10,067 nucleotides of DNA from Larix sibirica (GCA_004151065.3 NWUY0300024566.1:11157-21223), one strand, 5' to 3'; positions 1 to 8,190 are shown, counted from the first letter of the stretch. Notes: generated from the letters alone by a model not told the origin. Numbers and translations are program-made.

Positions 1-125
1 TTAGCTTTGATTTATTAGTGTTTAAAAACACTTTATTTATAGCTGACTTTGCATCTGTTTAGATATAGTATTTATTCCTTCCGTTGCTTTTAAGGTAGTA
101 CTTGCTTTCGAGGACTAGAAGAAGA

Positions 126-146
126 CATTTTGGTGACGCCGGCCAC
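126..146 (+). other. possible LTR 3' end and primer-binding-like site
   Basis: A CA dinucleotide at 126-127 is followed after three T bases by TGGTGACGCC at 131. Plant gypsy elements typically end their 5' LTR in CA and continue within a few bases into a primer-binding site starting TGG, complementary to a tRNA 3' end. That arrangement is what I see. I cannot match this site to a particular tRNA, and positions 1-125 are too short to show a whole LTR. If real, it would be the start of a + strand element, opposite in orientation to the gag and integrase remnants to the right. It could equally be a chance match. Confidence 0.2.
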
Positions 147-226
147 ACAACCGATCCACAAGGCATCATACAAGTAGACTAGAAGGGACTAGGCCACACA
201 CTCCAGAGCTGAGACACAGAGTAAAC

Positions 227-386
227 ATGGAGTCTATTCAACACAGAGGCCTAAGTGGGGGGGGTCCTCAATCTCACTAGATTAAGTCCAAGTCAGGGTC
301 AAAAACAAATAATGGAAGAGATAGATGAATGGAGAAAAGTGAAAGGTTGGTGCCATCAAAGCATGAATAAGAGTAAGTCTGCGTAA
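227..386 (+). pseudogene. short frame-broken reading frame, unassigned
   Basis: An ATG at 227, preceded by AAAC and followed by G, which is good plant start context, opens a 17-codon frame that stops at 278-280. A second frame is open from 255 to the TAA at 384-386 and is rich in charged residues (around KQIMEEIDEWRK). The two meet at a run of eight G bases (257-264), where a one-base length difference would join them. Two splice-donor-like sites sit at the end: GTAAGT at 373 and AAG|GTAAGC with the junction after 387. This could be a 5' exon, the start of a retroelement gag about 95 bases after the PBS-like site, or chance. I do not recognise the product. Confidence 0.2.
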
Positions 387-559
387 GGTAAGCAGTACTA
401 GCAACCATATGTAATGGCCTTGCACTAGGGACTCTTTAACTACTCAAGACAAAAGTTTCAGAAATATAGCTCAAATGCCACTGTCAGTAGAACATGCATA
501 GTCACAGTAATTAAAATAAACTATAGAGACAACTATAACATCCATATGCAATATATATC

Positions 560-851
560 TCCGCTCAACCATATACCTGCCTCTGGAATCACCTGTAACT
601 GAATATGGGAAAAAGAATATCACCTTCCAACTGCTCCGCTCATCTGTAAAATGAACCATGACCAAACCAAAATCATCTCAATGGGGTCATGCAGGATCAA
701 TCATGACAAAGGGGAAAGCTGTTGCTGTTGGCTTAGAAATAACTACATAACTGATGATCAATATGCTCATCTCAACCAAAGGAATGGCTCATGGATCTAA
801 GAAAACATGATCTGCATCATGGTAGCTATGGCTACAATGTATGTGATAACA
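560..851 (-). repeat. dispersed repeat, copy 1 (inverted relative of 9720-10067)
   Basis: Read on the - strand from 851, this begins TGTTATCACAT and matches the + strand from 9720 at 33 of 41 ungapped positions (counted by eye). Further in, positions 692-676 match 9944-9960 at 16 of 17, with weaker similarity between and beyond these blocks. The first 20 bases are identical to copy 2 at 4019-4038. The TG start and the loss of similarity outward of it suggest an LTR 5' end or other element terminus. Against a simple LTR, the gag-like frame of 832-1422 runs straight across the boundary, and I find no target-site duplication. The left limit is uncertain. Confidence 0.45.
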
Positions 852-1422
852 GTACCTTAAGACTCATCTCCCCCGAATACTGTAACAAGAAGTGGGGAAT
901 ACTAATATTTTGCTCTAGCGCTTGATGAGAATAATTTCTTAATAGATTCATAAATATGAAATGATAAGCATGGACCATACTCAACCTTCATGTATACGTA
1001 ATATATTTAAGGATAAAAGACACAACTTTATCTTAGGGGTTCAGTAGGGTATCTTTCTTTACTCCATTTTTTTCCTCCTCAGATGTTTCACGGGATTTGA
1101 AGAATTTCTTCTTTGCTTGATTTACCATTTCTCTATCAAATTTTTCCCAAGGTTTGCAACTTGGAATCCCTATGATGTCAATCAAGGCCACTTCATTTAA
1201 GACAATTTGCATCCCTCTCACCTTCATGAAAAATCCATTTTCTTTTGATGGCTTGAGGTTTTTAGCAAATTCCAAAGTAATTTCATCATCAAATCCATTT
1301 AGCTTGGAAAATTAAGTTGTCCATACCACATGTTGAAATATTTCAAACACTTTTGGGTTTGAATGTAGCTTGGAACGATCTATGGGTTCACTCTTCTTAA
1401 AGCCTACTTTCAATTTTTGCAT
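832..1422 (-). pseudogene. gag-like N-terminal fragment of a gypsy-type retrotransposon
   Basis: One - strand frame from an ATG at 1420-1422 reads coherently to a TAG at 832-834, about 197 codons, with only three internal stops (1312-1314, 1033-1035, 988-990) and no frameshift. In order it shows a hydrophobic helix region (KVFEIFQHVVW), then FSKLNGFDDEITLEFAKNL, MKVRG, a VLNEVALIDIIGIPS segment, PWEK, and after two stops HAYHF and IPHFLL. This order resembles, from memory, a region found in gag proteins of large plant gypsy elements (a 'FDG.DEE...FA' stretch, 'VRG', 'GIP', then 'YHF' and 'iPyFLl'). The role would be capsid-like assembly. No CCHC zinc knuckle, protease or pol follows; the fragment ends at the repeat boundary near 851. 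The assignment rests on motif order, not on a database match. Confidence 0.55.
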
Positions 1423-1658
1423 TTTTACAGAAACTTTCAAATATTTCCTTTAAGATTTTTGGGAATTCCTTGCTCACCCTTCTGAATACAATCAATTTCT
1501 ATTTTCTTACATGAAGGGAAGTTCCTCTTCTATAAAAACAAAAAATTCCATCCGAATCTGAACTTAGGAATCTTGGAAAAAAAATTACTGAATACAACTT
1601 TCAGAGATAGCTTAAGGAACCAGTGGCCTTACTTGAATTATAGTGTGCAATTTTCCTA

Positions 1659-1889
1659 CTATAATGTGCACTTCAACATAAATTTGTCCATTCCCTGGTT
1701 CTTCCCATTTCTCTTCTTCCAATCATGATTCTCGGGCCTTTGAGTTTTACAATTGAGACTTTTAAATTCAAACCATGTTCTTGATAGATGGAAAGATGCC
1801 ATCATTTCTTGAACAATATGGCCTTCTTCCGATGCCACTTCTTTATCAATATTTTTCATGATGTTAATCACCTTATTCAATTGATTCAT
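1659..1889 (-). pseudogene. unassigned small ORF, possibly part of the same decayed element
   Basis: A 76-codon frame with an ATG at 1887-1889 encodes a lysine- and glutamate-rich polypeptide that starts with a likely helical segment (NQLNKVINIMKNIDKEV) and becomes very basic toward its end (DWKKRNGKNQ). It lies on the same strand as, and upstream of, the gag-like fragment at 832-1422. The 240 bases between them (1423-1658) show only short open pieces in shifting frames, as expected for eroded coding DNA. I do not recognise a family. It may be the N-terminus of the gag-like protein, a separate small ORF, or chance. Confidence 0.2.
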
Positions 1890-2674
1890 CCATCATGTGA
1901 AATAGTATTGTAAGTCCATGATAGTGCCTTAAGCTTATCACCATGCATGCGAATGATTTGTAGATTATATCCACATTGGATTTATCACCACTTATGTCAA
2001 TGGTTGCAACTGACATGTGTGGCAATTCCTCCCCCAAAATTAATTTTTGATGTGCTTAGAGACACATGAATAATACTATGTATGAATTAATTAGATTGCA
2101 TGCATGTTCAATAAATAGAGTGATAGAAGGGAGTGTGTACCATTGATTGATGACATAGTTATTCGAATGTTAGCATTGGACAACTTTGATCATGTCTGAT
2201 TGTTATTTGAGTGCATGTTGATGATATTATGAAGGTGGTGGAATTTTAGTTGTTGTAGTTCTGGAGCGGCATCCTATGTTTTCTTGTTGAGAACAAAATA
2301 TCTTGCTATAGTGATAGAAATTATCTTGTAGTTGGAAGCAAATTATTTGAACAGGATTTATAGTAGGAGTATATAAGTGCTTGTAGTAGTTGTTGCATGA
2401 TTTGTTCCTGCAAAAAAAAATATTAGATAAAAATTTCGCTTTTTTGTATTGCAATCTAAGGCTTTCATTTAAAAACATATTTTTTTTAAATCCAAGGGAG
2501 GTTTTCGAGGAATGGATTATCTTAAATGCCCCTAAGGGTTTTCATTTAAGAATTTGTTATTTGTTATTTTATTTATTTATGAGAAATAACTAGGGACTTT
2601 CAAATAGGAATGAGGGAATCAATGCCTTCAATTAGACTTCACTGTTTCATGTCCATTTGCATTACGAAGTCTTC
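1890..2674. other. AT-rich stretch without a recognisable gene
   Basis: No frame on either strand gives a protein-like reading; the small ORFs here are A/T-rich and low in complexity. The part from about 2400 to 2674 lies directly downstream of the integrase stop on the - strand and should hold the element's 3' untranslated region and LTR, but I cannot identify a polypurine tract or an LTR boundary. A diverged short direct repeat is visible at about 2458-2475 and 2533-2552 (a TAAGG..TTTCATTTAA core). A 9-base A run lies near 2411-2420. Confidence 0.4.
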
Positions 2675-3984
2675 TTAGGACACGGGAATTGTATATAACT
2701 TTAGGCGGTGACCATTAACTAGGACAGTTGTTTTAGCATCATCTATTCTTATGATCTTAAATAATCCATTCTCATTGAAGTGTTAATTTGATATGGTCCA
2801 AGCCCTTTGGTTCTTAATTTTCCTTTAAATTCTTTGAACCTTCAATCATTTAGGACTTCCCAATCATCTTTCTTGAAGTTTTTGGTCTTTATGAATATGT
2901 CATGCCATGTTTTTATTTGTTGTTGAACTATCTTTGTATGAAATAATGCTTCTTGCCTATATTCATCTAGAGCATTGAGATGTTGTATTTTTTTCTTCTG
3001 TGTTGATGACAACTCTAGATTTAAATATGAAACCATTCTTATTGTCTTTATTTCATATCCTATAGGGAGCATGATTTTATTTCCATAGGCCAATTCATAA
3101 GGGTGAACCCCATGGTGGTTTTCCATGGTGGTTTTCCAAGTCGTGTTGTAGGACTAGACAACTTCATTCAATCTAGTCCTTTCTATGAAAATGGATTGTT
3201 TTGTGAGTATTCTTTCAAGCTCTATGTTAATTACTTATGCATGACCATTTTCTTGGGGATGGTATGTAGTTGATTTCTTATGTTTGATCTTATTTTGTTG
3301 CATGATATCTTCAATCACATTTGAAGTGAACCAAGACCCTTGGTCTAAAATTAATTCCCCTAGTACTCCAAACCTAGTAAAAACATGCCTACTTAATAAT
3401 TTGTCTACACTTGTCTTAACTGCAACTCTAAGAGCCTTAACCTCTGCCCATTTTTTCAAATAATCAGTACATATTGGGATGTTATACTTCTTGTCCGAGG
3501 GAGGATTGATTGGGCCTACAAGATTTAATCTCCATTTTTCAAATGGTTCTAATGAGACTTGAGGATGTAGTGGCATTTGATCCCTCTTTGTAATTTTCCC
3601 CATTCTATGGCATTCATCACAAATTTAAACATATTGTTCGACACCTTTGTGGAGCGTAGGCCAATAATAACCTATTTGCAAGATTTTATAAGTTGTTATT
3701 TTTGTTGCATAGTTCCCTCCACAAGGTTCATTACGACATGCATGCAAAATGTTATGCATATCATCTTCCCTTATACATCTCCTCAAGATTTGATAATGTC
3801 CTTGCTTGAACAAATACCCCTTGATCCAAGGATAAGTTGCACTTTTCCTGATGATCTTGCAACATTCTTCATAGCGGAAGTGTTGTGGAAACTCCCCAGT
3901 GGTTATATAGTTTGTTATATCATCAAACCATGGTTTATTTGTTGAGATAACAAAGTGATCTGGATTTGTGTGGGAACGAAACAA
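2675..3984 (-). pseudogene. degenerate Ty3/gypsy integrase with GPY/F-like C-terminus
   Basis: Integrase inserts retrotransposon DNA into the genome; this copy is dead. On the - strand one frame runs from 3984 to 2842 with internal stops at 3625-3627, 3235-3237 and 3154-3156 and a stop at 2842-2844. A frameshift near 2775-2790 leads to the final TAA at 2675-2677. Visible in order are PWFDDITNYI (about 3930), a zinc finger around 3745-3610, the core with SLEPFEKW, LVGPINPP and TDYLKKWAEV, then LILDQGSWFTS (Asp codon 3343-3345), TYHPQENG, TWKTT, PYELAYG, and finally GLGPYQ and VNGHRLKLY (GPY/F). The zinc-binding histidines are replaced (CRNEPCGGN); the C-x2-C pair remains. The first catalytic Asp is Asn (3523-3525), and the Glu position, exactly 35 residues after the second Asp, is a stop. 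It resembles Athila/Tat integrases. No RT or RNase H lies upstream. Confidence 0.9.
3110..3135. repeat. 13-bp tandem duplication inside the integrase remnant
   Basis: CCATGGTGGTTTT occurs at 3110-3122 and again at 3123-3135 with no spacer. It falls between the TWKTT and PYEL motifs of the integrase. A 13-base insertion alone would shift the frame, yet the same frame continues on both sides, so a compensating one-base loss must lie nearby, most simply in the C run just before CCTTAT (3095-3110 region). The result is several extra residues where the family usually has a short Gly-Phe/Val-Thr/Ser link. Confidence 0.85.
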
Positions 3985-4017
3985 AAGATAGCATATACAG
4001 AATCATATACAGAGATA

Positions 4018-4018
4018 N
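4018..4018. other. ambiguous base (N) at an element junction
   Basis: A single N lies immediately beside the 20-bp repeat at 4019-4038 and about 35 bases from the upstream end of the integrase remnant. A second N is at 7062. An ambiguous call exactly at a repeat boundary may reflect collapsed or mis-joined repeat copies, so the junction here should be treated with caution. Confidence 0.6.
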
Positions 4019-4038
4019 CTACAATGTATGTGATAACA
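4019..4038 (-). repeat. dispersed repeat, copy 2 (20-bp terminus)
   Basis: Read on the - strand, the 20 bases starting TGTTATCACAT are identical to those at 832-851, and the first 11 bases match 9720-9730. Similarity fades after the N at 4018. It sits at the downstream end of the 4448-6938 element's 3' non-coding region and just upstream of the integrase remnant, where a 3' LTR start or an element border would be expected. The bases before it on the - strand do not form a clear polypurine tract, so an LTR start is not established. Confidence 0.5.
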
Positions 4039-4447
4039 TCTGGCTCCAGCTGGGACAAGTGCTCTAAGGGAGAGAGTGCTTGAGAACCCCAGAGATCTCT
4101 GGTCTACAACACCTTGCTCACCAATCCACAAACATGCACTCGAGAGCCTGCATCATCTTCAGATATATACCTGTCACCTACACAATGCCAACACTATACA
4201 CTAATCTCTACAGAACGATTGCCAGTGCCATCATAAATATAAAGAAAAACTGAAATGCGAAAATAAAGTACTGAAAATGAAATTTTATTCTACTGATTGA
4301 AAATAAAGTTCATTTATTTTATTAATTGCATGACAGAAAACACACTCAAGTAAGCAAGCTGCCAGACTCAATGGCAAAAAACAAAACTAACTACTGCTCA
4401 AGTGAGCTTATTCAATTCTACCCTAACAACAAAGAAAAGGATTCAAA
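4039..4447 (-). other. 3' non-coding region of the protease/GPY element
   Basis: No coding frame is visible. On the - strand this follows the stop codon of the GPY/F-like ORF (4448-4450) and runs to the 20-bp repeat. It contains two overlapping AATAAA polyadenylation-type signals (- strand, within 4313-4323) in an AT-rich block, and an 11-base direct repeat, GAAAATAAAGT, near 4258 and 4299. The 4039-4200 part is more mixed in composition. The polyadenylation role is inferred from position and motif only. Confidence 0.35.
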
Positions 4448-5998
4448 TTACGTGAGGTCAAGGATATAATCCCTCAGATGGACTTGATTTGCTGGGAGCT
4501 CAAGACAATACCCATCCTCGGTAGAGAGAAAACACATATTTCCCACACAATGGTCTACTGTGAGGGGGCCCACCCAAAGATTGCTAGATGCTCTTGATCT
4601 ATGATTGAAAATATAATTTGGAATAATTACCCTCTCACCACATGAGAATCTACGACGGTCAACAAATGAAGTGATAACCTCGATATCACGAATCGACATA
4701 ATTGAAATATCAACATTTCCTTGAGCACGTGGGTTCTGACTTTTCAGGATCCTCCGAGGAGTTACTGCATTGAAACGTGGAGGACCTCCATCGATTGGGA
4801 TAGCTACCCTTCCAATCAAAACTTCCCTAATCTCCCTTCTTGCCTCTTAATGAGTTGCATTGGCTTCATTACTTTGTGAGGAAATGATGTATTTGGGCAT
4901 TTCTCCTATAGTCCAAAAATCTCTGAAAACTCTTTCAGTATCTTCTAAAAGGGGAGAGGACACATGAGAATGTTCATGACTTTGACTAGTGCCTTCCCCA
5001 GAAGGAATTGGAACTATCATATCTTCCGGCCTTTGGGCTGGAGACCCTGGTGGTGCAGGAGGATTCAAAACCATATCTCCGAATATTTGAGCTTGACCTT
5101 CCAAAAAGGTTGGAGAAGAAGTAGGAATATGAGATGGATCACTATGAGGGCTACTTTCTTCATGTATAGGCAAGTCTCGGGGTAGCAAAAAGCTTGGGAA
5201 GTCTCTTCCATAAGGACACAATGAGGAAGGCTCGGTCTCTCTTACTACATTCATGAGAGGAGAAGGTTCTTGAAAGATAGCAAGGTTATTCAAAGAAAAT
5301 TCTCCCTCTGGGGCATCATTGACTAATGCATCTTCTCGCCAATTCCTAGAATCAACCCTACTTATTTGCCTCTTTGAATTGCTTATGATTTCTCTAACAA
5401 CATGATGGTTTCCTTGCTGAGGGGGAAGAGTCATATCGTCAATAAGGCTACTTTGGTTTCCTTCTTCATCATCTTCTAAGGATTGGTGAGACAAATGGTC
5501 AAGGACATCAGAATAATGGGAAAAATTTGTTTTAACGTCACTACCTTCATTATGCGAAGGAGTTGTCCCTTCGTTATTGCTTTCCCACGTATGAATAAGA
5601 GGAAGCCCCTCTCTTTCTCTTTCTAAATTACAATCGACCAAGGCCAAAAACTCCCTCACAGTTATAGGAATATGCCTACCCTGCCTTATTTGCTCTAGCC
5701 CATCATCCAACTCAGCTTCAGGCAACAGATTTTCATTTCTTTCTACTTGAGATATTTAATGACTAGGCTCTTCATTCTGAGGTTTGATGCTATTTGCTTC
5801 ATTTCTCATATCACAAATTTCCTCCGAAACCTCACTTCGGTGCATTTCATAATTTATCCTTTTGGCAAATTCTGCATGATCATTTTCTTCTTCCGAAGAA
5901 TCAGTGTCTCCCATGAACATAAAAATTTCTTCTCGATCAGAAAAATTCCAAATCCCATCTTCATTTCTAACCATGCCAATGTTGCAGAATTTAGAAGC
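4448..5998 (-). pseudogene. acidic Pro/Ser-rich polyprotein region ending in a GPY/F-like module
   Basis: One - strand frame is open from 5998 to a TGA at 4448-4450, about 516 codons, with just two internal stops (5756-5758, 4847-4849); some 24 would be expected by chance. The first part is acidic (DTDSSEEENDHAEF). The middle has VREFLALVDCNLERERE followed by a long stretch rich in Ser, Pro, Glu and Asp with no predicted fold. The last ~65 residues read CGERVIIPNYIF, then LWVGPLTVDH (Trp codon 4574-4576), a DG turn, and LPANQVHLRDYI, the pattern of the integrase C-terminal GPY/F domain. It continues, after a frameshift near 5975-5998, from the protease frame upstream. No integrase catalytic core, RT or RNase H is present. 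What the long middle region does is unknown. Confidence 0.55.
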
Positions 5999-6657
5999 TC
6001 ATCCCCATAGGTGTTTTTCATCCCATCCTCAAATGTTTCCAGGTGCCTCTCAATGAAAGGTTCCCTGCTGATCTGAATTAAAGAACCATTTGAGTTGGGA
6101 ACACAAATATAGGACAAATCCATCATGAGATATCCACCTAAACCGACTGCCCACTTTCAAGAGAGCAACATACCATAAGTTGGGGGCAAGTCGATTACAA
6201 CAACATCCATAATGGTAGATATGACTGAGAACTCAAACAGATCAGCCCTTAGGTTTTTGATCAAACCGTATGACTGTACGTGCCTTGAATCAATGCCACA
6301 TAAATTTACATATGGTCTCGTGATTTCTAAGCCCATTTTCTTCACGATATGTAAGGGCATGACATTCATGGCTGCTCCAGAATCTAACATGGAGTCGTGA
6401 AGGAGCATATTTTAAATGTGCAATGTAAGGTAGAAGGGATGGTGACCACCATTTTTTCGTTCATAGATCGTAGATTGGATGTCTATAGGAGGATCTTTCT
6501 CAACTTTCCTATTCGCATTCCCACTAAGGCCCTGGATATGACAAGACTCAAAGGCTACTTCAGGGCTATCCTGATGATGAACGCCTTCAAAGAATTCTTC
6601 TACTTGGATCTTTACTGATGGGATCTTCACCAGCTCAATGATATGAAGATTATACAT
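5854..6657 (-). pseudogene. retropepsin-like aspartic protease of a gypsy element
   Basis: This domain would cleave the retroelement polyprotein. The - strand frame from 6657 to 5854 carries internal stops at 6412-6414 and 6157-6159. It shows a lead-in (GGHHPFYLTL), the active-site motif LDSGAAMNVMP (catalytic Asp codon 6382-6384), then KKMGLEITRPY, MDVVVIDLPPTYGMLLS and, just past the second stop, KWAVGLGGYL and MDLSYICVP. This order matches plant gypsy proteases, where the motif is usually D-S-G-A-S and the 'WGMLLSRKW' segment is strongly conserved; here a stop falls at the Arg position. After about 5998 the coding sense passes to another frame, so the 5854 end overlaps the next entry. The frame upstream of 6657 is shifted relative to 6666-6938. 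Confidence 0.85.
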
Positions 6658-6665
6658 AATCTTGC

Positions 6666-6938
6666 TTAACTCTTAATACCAATATTCAATTTATAATCGC
6701 AAGGAGAAACAAGCTCATCTTTTTCCCCCTTATTCTGAGCACTAGTGTGCTTATCAAGGAAAGTAGGTGGCTTGGGATCTTGATTACGCCTTTGATATAT
6801 TTGGATTTGGTACTCTTTCCTTGCCTCAAGCAACTAAGTTGCATAACATGGAGTGACTTCTTCTTCATTTAATTCCTCTTCTTCCTCTAGCAAAATCCTC
6901 CTTAATTCTGTTGAATTAATGTAACTTCGAAGAATATT
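6666..6938 (-). pseudogene. gag-to-protease linker remnant
   Basis: The - strand frame from 6938 to the TAA at 6666-6668 is open except for a TAG at 6834-6836 (about 90 codons). It reads protein-like: an acidic coil (LLEEEEELNEEE), a basic stretch (EARKEYQIQIYQRR), PKPPTFLDKH and DELVSPCDY. It leads within ten bases, by a frameshift, into the protease frame at 6657. This suits the C-terminal gag or gag/protease spacer of the same element. No CCHC zinc knuckle is visible. Upstream of 6938 further broken open pieces reach to about 7100 (for example WVKWMVKLKKAS near 7100-7065) and may be more gag. Confidence 0.45.
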
Positions 6939-7484
6939 CTACTTGTACTTTATTATTGTAACTCTGTCAGAGATGTTTTACCTCCTTTAGGGGATGTCAT
7001 TATATTTGGTCATGTAAAAGTCATGAGGTAAAACCTCCATTGTAAGTCGGGTCGTTAGCACNTTGACTAGCCTTTTTGAGTTTGACCATCCACTTCACCC
7101 AAGAGAAGAATGATCTATGCAATATTCCTTATGATAATCTAGATAGTGACATGAATATAAAATGCTTACTTCATGCTATATGTTAGTCATGCATTTTCCA
7201 ATGATGAGGCGATGTGAAGACTCACCTGTATCATTTGTGTAAAGTATGAATTTGCAGTTCTCGTTCTCTTTTAATACTAATCATTACAAGTTTTATTCCA
7301 TCCTCTTATAAGCTTTGGTTGAGTCCTTTTAGCATTGGATTTCATTGACAAGGTTTGATCAAAGTTGACTTTTGACTTGGTCCACAGGACCAGCCAACAA
7401 TATGGGGCTTCAAATATTATCATTCAACATGCTTCAGCGTTTGGAGGCCAATTGGACCCCTCCAAATATCAATTTCAGCTAAAT

Positions 7485-7554
7485 TGAATTAATAGGCTTT
7501 GATTATGGATTTTTCCTAAGTTAAGATTAAAAAAGCCTAAGTCAAAGATTAATT
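7485..7554 (+). repeat. diverged direct repeat, unit 1
   Basis: This unit starts TGAATTAATAGG and continues with TTTCCTAAG, then AAGCCTAAGTCAAAG and an ATTAATT end. The same order of blocks recurs at 7686-7759, about 200 bases to the right, with roughly 70% identity by eye and small length differences. Repeats of this kind are common in the U3 region of plant LTRs. Confidence 0.5.
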
Positions 7555-7685
7555 ATTTGGAGCACATTGGTTTTGGAAAATTTAGTTTGGTTTATGGCAT
7601 GGTTTTGGTTGGTACAGCATGTTGAAACATCAAGGAATCCATCTAAGGCATGATTGAAGTGTTTTGATCAAGAATTCACCTCAAC

Positions 7686-7759
7686 TGAACTAATAGGGAA
7701 TTGTTAACAAACTTTCCTAAGGTCTGATTTAAAATTCCCTAAGCCTAAAGCTGAATTAA
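7686..7759 (+). repeat. diverged direct repeat, unit 2
   Basis: Partner of 7485-7554: TGAACTAATAGG, TTTCCTAAGG, then CCTAAGCCTAAAG and GAATTAA occur in the same order. The flanks upstream of both units also share a CATG...AAT pattern, so the repeated unit may be longer than the part aligned here. Confidence 0.5.
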
Positions 7760-8190
7760 CCAACTAGCAATTGACCAACATTGAAGACAATTTGGCAACT
7801 TGGGTTCTCTTAAAATCATTTTCTAAGCAAAACCCAAATCTCATTTGGCATAGCTAGCACATGGCTTGAAGGGGGGCACACTCCTCCAATGGGGGCGCAC
7901 CAAGCTTACAACTCAACCATCTTTCACTTGCATCTTCTCCAAATCAGCAAATGAAGTGGCAAGGGATCCCACACTACAATTCAACTCAGCTTTTGAGCAA
8001 AATACTGGTAATTTTTGTGATGTAATTGGGCTTTTAGAGGCAATTCAGCCCCCTCTTCCTCATTGTATTTTTCAGCAAATTTTGTAAAAAGAGAGACTGT
8101 TTATTCTCAGCTATTGATTTGGTTTGAGAGAGATCTAATCTCAGCCCTCAATCCTTATGGATTAGGGTTGAGCTCCCTCTCCTCACTTTC

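Larger units (their letters stand above)
6939..8180. other. long stretch without a recognisable gene
   Basis: No convincing coding frame on either strand; the short + strand ORF starting at 7866 has no recognisable motif. The first ~150 bases may be eroded gag on the - strand. A 10-base inverted repeat, GTTTTACCTC at 6975-6984 and its complement at 7025-7034, has a 40-base loop. An N lies at 7062. From about 7300 the sequence is AT-rich with internal repeats and leads into the TATA-containing region at 8191, which is consistent with the U3 part of a + strand LTR, though no LTR boundary is visible. Confidence 0.35.

Noticed and set aside
471-665. 64-codon - strand ORF
   Set aside because: Lies within the repeat copy 1; no motif and no ATG-linked context. 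A short match to another frame of copy 3 (a D-E then F...P-x-S-V pattern) was too weak to call it a gene.
2227-2593. Small ORFs on both strands
   Set aside because: A/T-driven readings with Lys, Asn, Phe and Tyr runs, no motif, and located in the expected 3' non-coding part of the integrase element.
3577-3945. 122-codon + strand ORF
   Set aside because: It lies antisense to the integrase, whose motif order, D-35-E spacing and GPY/F tail prove the - strand is the coding one.
5747-6010. 87-codon + strand ORF, and smaller + strand ORFs at 4964, 6212 and 6397
   Set aside because: All are shadows of the protease/polyprotein frames on the - strand and show only phenylalanine- and serine-rich readings typical of antisense.
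2842-6938. A single full-length gypsy element from protease to integrase
   Set aside because: Only about 460 bases separate the two coding blocks, with no RT or RNase H, and each block has its own GPY/F-like end.
6975-7034. 10-base inverted repeat as a MITE or terminator
   Set aside because: Ten bases with a 40-base loop and no target-site duplication is within chance for 10 kb, and the window is eukaryotic, so a bacterial-type terminator does not apply.
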